Positions 61,301 through 64,000 of a stretch of 64,000 nt of DNA are shown here, piece after piece. The first letter of the stretch is position 1, and each line of letters opens with the position of its first letter. Origin of the DNA: JACDAN01 sp963834825 (GTDB lineage Bacteria; Actinomycetota; Thermoleophilia; Gaiellales; Gaiellaceae); the NCBI GenBank assembly GCA_963834825.1, contig CAWICZ010000001.1:62001-126000 (forward strand). Reading direction: 5' to 3'. Both the position numbers and the translations under genes were made by a program. Under the pieces are notes generated by a model. It saw nothing but the letters and a program-made list of their open reading frames with translations, was not told the origin of the DNA and made no database searches.

Positions 61301-61582
61301 GTGGCGACTGCGGTCGGGGAGCGCGGCGGCGCGGTCGCGCACTTCGACGAGGCGCTTCGCCTGCTTCGGGAACAGCGCCAGCTGACCGATCTGGGCGAGG
61401 CCCGAATCGCATTCGCCCGAGCTCTTAGGAGCTTCGGGGAGGACGCTGACGCCCACGCGGAGCTCGAGCGGGCGCGGGAGGAATTCGCTCAACTGGATGC
61501 CCGTGAGCTCGTCATGCTGATCGACCGCGAGCTCGCCGAGGAATTGACGGGGGCCGACGGCATCGGCCCCCGTCAGATCTAG
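58355..61582 (+). CDS. Class III cyclase with AAA ATPase and TPR region
   Basis: 1075 residues. A zinc ribbon (CTACGQ..., FCLACG) is followed by the cyclase domain with metal Asp D46 (AVFSDIVGST) and D90 (EKFIGDAVVALFG), and the Asn/Arg pair in MNTAARIQ. An AAA-type ATPase follows with Walker A-like APGVGKSR and Walker B-like VVVFEDLHWAEETLLE. A long helical TPR-like C-terminus (about 640-1060) has repeats such as GRADSRRNLTEAVALAAEIGDPALKARAMYEF and LSRAEKAYARCSELASELG. It is probably a soluble cAMP synthase whose activity is switched by nucleotide and protein binding. It is a full-length relative of the shorter cyclase at 30080. Confidence 0.9.
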   Translation: MTTCTACGQANPAEARFCLACGAALAAEAAAPPAEERRLVTAVFSDIVGSTATAEQLDPEDVHSRLSPYFSRVRAELEAVGGTVEKFIGDAVVALFGAPTAHEDDSERAVRAALAIRTAIDELNVEDPWLDLSVRVGVCTGEALVVLDRDVQSGEGIATGDVMNTAARIQSGAPENGVLVDDATYRATSHSIEYRPAEPLAAKGKAEPLRVWEAVETRAGPGRRPPSRTPFVGRTRELELLGEIWTGVRRNQRRALCSLLAAPGVGKSRLQGEFEARSLAGASVHRGRCLPYGDGITYWPVGQIVRSAAGILGNDETEVVSAKLGSLLESLPTDRGDELRTIAASLANLIGVPRTPTGTYSAAQITQAELHWGVRRLLELLAELSPLVVVFEDLHWAEETLLELVRFVVDGDAQIPLLVVGTARPELAERSPAILVESEHRHVVELNPLTGRESETLVDELASAHQLPAETVETLLRTAEGNPLFLEETVRMLAESAPVDADSSGPSIPTTLQALLGARLDQLSGDERSIAQHAAVAGTVFWSGAVASLDGYDEEEVAGALEQLERRDVIHGQTPSSIAGELQYTFKHVLIRDVAYARIPKRRRVLLHSRFAAWVEDLPGAEDEFIEIVAYHLEQACRAAREIAHSPEPAPVQRAARAFALAADKAERREGFREADAFCARALAVLGETEGETAVELRLRRGRIRAAVGDLANAREQLLAVVDDAASLGRLDIRCAGLVAIANIDVKQGRAADSRRNLTEAVALAAEIGDPALKARAMYEFALFSGWFEGAIEGGVAQLEEALAIAEELGDRALCVEGLMRLGTLLFNVGNLSRAEKAYARCSELASELGSFRDEARSITLLGLVRYYRGDREEAERLALQALEWLERTSDTYLQLQNLRELARYALSRADLNVAEERLREAVPLALEYGGWLVIEIYRYLIETLVRQGRIDEARELLEFAERNVPSEDAYAQAALCLAQASVATAVGERGGAVAHFDEALRLLREQRQLTDLGEARIAFARALRSFGEDADAHAELERAREEFAQLDARELVMLIDRELAEELTGADGIGPRQI

Positions 61583-61588
61583 GTGTCC

Positions 61589-62854
61589 TTACCGACGGCG
61601 TTTCGCGACCACCGAGCCGCCCTCACCTCCGCCGCCGCTCGAACAGCCCTCGCTGCCACAGGTCGTCGGCACGAAGAGCGAACACGTCCCGCCGCCCGTC
61701 GCCACACACCGCTGGAGAACCCTGATCGAGTCCTGGTTGTTCTGTGCGCGGTGACGGATGCCGCAGTCTCCGACGGTCGTGCAGGTCCCCTCCTGTGAAA
61801 TCGACTGCGCGGCCGACTCCTGGGACGCCTCCTGCTCCGAGAACTGCCTGATCCGCACCTGCGTCCTGTCAGGATCGCCGCCGAGCTGCGTCGAGCAGCA
61901 GTGCTGCGGCCCGATCTGGGTCTGCTGTCCCGGGCCTCTCAGCCGTTGATCCTCGGTCTGACGCGCGAAGCTCCTCGAGAAGGACTTCGACTTCGACTTC
62001 GAGCCCTTCCGCGGCTTCGACTTCGACTTCTCGCGCGCGGCAGACTGACGCTCGACCGAGGTGATCGTCTGATCCACGTCGCCGAAGTGGTCCCCGAACT
62101 GCCGCTGAACGATGCTCGAACTCCCAGTTGCTCTTCCTGTCTGGTCGAGGTTCTGGATGAGACGCGAGTCATTGCTACCACTGCCGCTCGTCTGCGCGAT
62201 GCGTCCCGAGAAGCGTCCTTCCTGGTTCTGTGTCGGGGCACTCGCCATCGCGACCTCTCGCGATCTCTGATCGATCGTCTGCAGTACATTCGAGTCGTTG
62301 TCACCGGTGCCGTTGGTCTGCGTCACAAGCGCATTCAGGGTCGCTCGTTGATCCGCACCGTCGCGCTGAACGACCCGCTCGCGCACGCGAGCGACGTTGT
62401 CGCCATCGGCGTTCGTCTGAGTGATCTGGCACTGGAGCACCACCGGTGACACATCGCGGGCTTCCAGGGAACAGCGAGCGTTGTTCTTCCCCGACGGCGC
62501 GTTCTGAACGACGATGCACGTGATCGTCGAGCTACCAGCCGTCTTCGTCTGGGCGAGCGAGCCGTCGCACTCGACCTTGTTTCGTCCGTGCCTGCCGGAT
62601 GCGACCTGAACGACCTTCGTCTTCTTTGTGCACTTCCACTTCCGCCCTGGGCACTTCGATCCCGCGTAGTTGAGCGGACCACGCTGAACGACGAAACCCT
62701 TCGCGTTCAGACCCTTCGAGTTGAGATACGCCACAACGCCCTCGTTGGTCGACAAGTCCGCTTGGCTCGCGGCCGGGCGCGCCGCCACTCCAACGGAACT
62801 GGCGAGCAAGGAGACTGCGAGGCCCACGAGGAGCACAGGTATCCGTCGCGACAT
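61589..62854 (-). CDS. Secreted Q/N-rich protein with curlin-like repeats
   Basis: 421 residues with a signal peptide (IPVLLVGLAVSLLASSVGVAA). A small Cys-containing domain (KCPGRKWKCTKKTKVV, KVECDGS, TITCIVVQNA) leads to at least four imperfect repeats: VVQNAPSGKNNARC, ITQTNADGDNVARV, VTQTNGTGDNDSNVLQTIDQ, IAQTSGSGSNDSRLIQNLDQ. The Q-x(4-6)-G-x-N-x(2) spacing recalls the curlin repeat (Q-x4-N-x5-Q). A Lys/Ser-rich segment (KSKSKPRKGSKSKSKSF) and a Cys/Gly-rich tail follow. It may form extracellular fibres; no curli secretion genes were found here, so this is a guess from the pattern. Confidence 0.6.
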   Translation of the reverse strand: MSRRIPVLLVGLAVSLLASSVGVAARPAASQADLSTNEGVVAYLNSKGLNAKGFVVQRGPLNYAGSKCPGRKWKCTKKTKVVQVASGRHGRNKVECDGSLAQTKTAGSSTITCIVVQNAPSGKNNARCSLEARDVSPVVLQCQITQTNADGDNVARVRERVVQRDGADQRATLNALVTQTNGTGDNDSNVLQTIDQRSREVAMASAPTQNQEGRFSGRIAQTSGSGSNDSRLIQNLDQTGRATGSSSIVQRQFGDHFGDVDQTITSVERQSAAREKSKSKPRKGSKSKSKSFSRSFARQTEDQRLRGPGQQTQIGPQHCCSTQLGGDPDRTQVRIRQFSEQEASQESAAQSISQEGTCTTVGDCGIRHRAQNNQDSIRVLQRCVATGGGTCSLFVPTTCGSEGCSSGGGGEGGSVVAKRRR

Positions 62855-63211
62855 TTGCCCTCCCTTGATCGAGTGACCAGTCGAGCCACCCTAACTCGGA
62901 TTTCGGGCAGTGGGGCCTCATCACCGCCGGCCGATGCGGCCGTCCCAACCTGGACGGAAGTAAGGAATCCGTTTGGAAGGAAGAATCGACAGGGCCAGAC
63001 GGCTCCAGCGGTTCCGCCTGGTTGACACGTTCTCGCTTCCGTTAGTGCCCTGGAACCGTGTCGGCTGATGCCCCGGTGATGCCTCAATTTCGGGACTGGG
63101 TGAGCCGACCGGCCGGCCCTGTTTGAGGATCTCAGGTCGGCGGCGGCTAGTGGCCGTTTCGGCCAGGCGTCGAAGGTAATCGCTTCGGTCGTAAGCCCTT
63201 GCTGAAGACGA
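62855..63211. other. 357-bp region without a recognised gene
   Basis: Open frames on the minus strand across this stretch (for example 62707-63387) give Arg/Ser/Pro-rich sequence with no family pattern. They overlap the signal-peptide end of the curlin-like gene antisense. TTGACA at 63021-63026 is a possible -35. Nothing else was identified. Confidence 0.4.
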
Positions 63212-63415
63212 TCAGATTGACTCTCGGAGCGCGGTCGCGGCAGCCTGTAGACGGGCACTGACCTCGGCCAGTTCTCGCGCGGCGAGGTCAATCCGCTCTT
63301 GCTGGGTGTCCGCACGTTCGCGAACCACGCCGAGCTGGTCTGCCAACTGCGCAACAGTCCGCGTGAGCTCGGCCAATTGACTGGCAATTATCGCTGCGTC
63401 CGCTTGCTCCGTCAT
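63212..63415 (-). CDS. Small coiled-coil protein (67 aa)
   Basis: ATG 63415 to 63212. The sequence is almost entirely heptad-like: AAIIASQLAELTRTVAQLADQLGVVRERA, then QQERIDLAARELAEVSARLQ. No membrane segment and no Cys. The regular Leu/Ala heptads are unlikely by chance. The function is unknown. Confidence 0.5.
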   Translation of the reverse strand: MTEQADAAIIASQLAELTRTVAQLADQLGVVRERADTQQERIDLAARELAEVSARLQAAATALRESI

Positions 63416-63489
63416 TCTCGGACAGCCCCGATCTTACGCTTCACAGGGGTGCGGTGGATTCGCCCTGCTCCGTGTTAGCCTCGCGCCGA

Positions 63490-63810
63490 ATGGCGCACGT
63501 GGTCTTCGCGCTCGGCGACCGTCCTCGGCTCTCGCAAGACGAGGCGCTCGAACTAGCGGAGCTGCTCCAACGCAGCCCCTCGTTTGCTGCTCAATCTGCA
63601 TCCCGGAAGATTCGCGTCCAGGCAAGTCGTGACCTCGCCCGGGGGAAGGTCAGCGAGAACATCGAACTCGACCGCGACCAGCTGGAGGAGCTCGAATCCG
63701 TGCTCGCTCAAGAGCGGTATCCGGAGCTGCCTGCGTTCGAGCGCCTCCAAAACGAGGTCCACCAGACGCTTCGGGAAGGCCCGCCGCCGAGCGGCCAATA
63801 CGGCAGCTAG
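63490..63810 (+). CDS. Conserved-looking small soluble protein (106 aa)
   Basis: From ATG 63490, with TAGCCT 8 nt upstream (nearly leaderless). It starts MAHVVFALGDRPRLSQDEAL and has ALELAELLQRSPSF, KVSENIELDRDQLEELESVLAQERYPELPAFERL. Predicted to be mixed beta/alpha and acidic. No family recognised. Divergent from the coiled-coil gene (74 bp between starts). Confidence 0.55.
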   Translation: MAHVVFALGDRPRLSQDEALELAELLQRSPSFAAQSASRKIRVQASRDLARGKVSENIELDRDQLEELESVLAQERYPELPAFERLQNEVHQTLREGPPPSGQYGS

Positions 63811-63860
63811 GAGAGTCCGGCGAAACGGCTACGCCCCAGAAAGGCGTAAGATGTTACGGA

Positions 63861-63965
63861 CTGGCCCTGCACGTCAGGTTTCGGCCCGAGCCCGCAAGGC
63901 ACCGACGCGCGAATGCGCGCAAGGCGAAGAGCTTTTGAGGCGAACGGACTTCGTTGCAGGGCCAG
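63861..63965. ncRNA. Candidate structured RNA or repeat element at the right edge
   Basis: An 11-bp perfect inverted repeat, CTGGCCCTGCA (63861-63871) and TGCAGGGCCAG (63955-63965), encloses 83 nt with an inner GCGCG/CGCGC hairpin. CGTAA-GATG-TTACG precedes it. TTGAGGCGAAC occurs twice (63935-63945 and 63971-63981). It does not match SRP RNA, tmRNA or RNase P signatures. The strand and function are unknown. Confidence 0.35.
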
Positions 63966-64000
63966 CCCTCTTGAGGCGAACCGGCTCTAGGCCGCAGGTA

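Noticed and set aside
62707..63387. 226-codon minus-strand frame over the gene-free stretch
   Set aside because: Low-complexity Arg/Ser/Pro sequence, overlaps the curlin-like gene in another frame, no family resemblance.
63861..63965. SRP RNA, tmRNA or RNase P RNA at the right edge
   Set aside because: The conserved GGAAGG/AGCAGC loop of SRP RNA, a tRNA-like end and RNase P core motifs are absent.

Overview
This 64 kb window is GC-rich, densely packed chromosomal DNA from an actinobacterium. The best guess is a deep-branching lineage of the Thermoleophilia (Gaiella/Solirubrobacter) type; that placement is inference. The evidence is: many GTG/TTG starts; at least ten genes whose start codon lies 6-7 bases after a TANNNT-like -10 hexamer with no Shine-Dalgarno sequence (leaderless transcription); ThyX; an F420-type luciferase-like oxidoreductase; a SigK/RskA-like ECF pair; and two large class III cyclases fused to AAA ATPases. 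No rRNA, tRNA, CRISPR array, phage or complete insertion sequence was seen.

Layout. 1-4.1 kb (minus): two related secreted repeat proteins; the first has at least ten 77-residue Ig-like repeats and runs off the left edge. 4.2-12.3 kb: M14 carboxypeptidase, LPG-synthase-type membrane protein, M28 peptidase and a MacB-like ABC exporter behind a perfect palindrome. 12.4-16.7 kb: an epimerase/methyltransferase/kynureninase-like operon, DUF72 and thyX. 16.7-25.8 kb: ECF sigma and anti-sigma, an SDR with an altered active site, a cupredoxin-like secreted protein, superoxide dismutase, FolE2, a HisKA protein, Fpg/Nei, asparaginase II, the primary sigma factor and HemK. 25.9-40.9 kb: FAD reductase, class III aminotransferase, methylmalonate-semialdehyde dehydrogenase, a first cyclase, then a dihydropyrimidinase/ABC transporter operon divergent from an M20 carbamoylase and an F420-type oxidoreductase. 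Together these can form a reductive pyrimidine (or hydantoin) to beta-alanine to acyl-CoA route. 41-49.4 kb: PadR regulator with a secreted hydrolase, a two-component system, two paralogous secreted helical proteins, a response-regulator fragment and an animal-type heme peroxidase. 49.5-58.2 kb: a GntR regulator with two half-size TauE proteins, divergent from a peptide ABC transporter and gamma-glutamyltransferase operon. 58.3-64 kb: a second cyclase, a secreted protein with curlin-like Q/N repeats, small proteins, and a structured element at the right edge.

The most interesting signal is a set of 11-bp-phased TCTTAG-like direct repeats. They lie before the response regulator gene, before both secreted helical proteins and before the peroxidase, and nothing similar was noticed in other promoters. 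This defines a candidate local envelope regulon. A second strong signal is a perfect ATTGGATCCAAT palindrome, the same as the known VanR operator, between the GntR/TauE genes and the peptide transporter operon.

Caution: eight genes carry nine or more single-base frame changes, all in the +1 (extra base) direction with both halves intact. Systematic assembly error is more likely than genuine gene decay.
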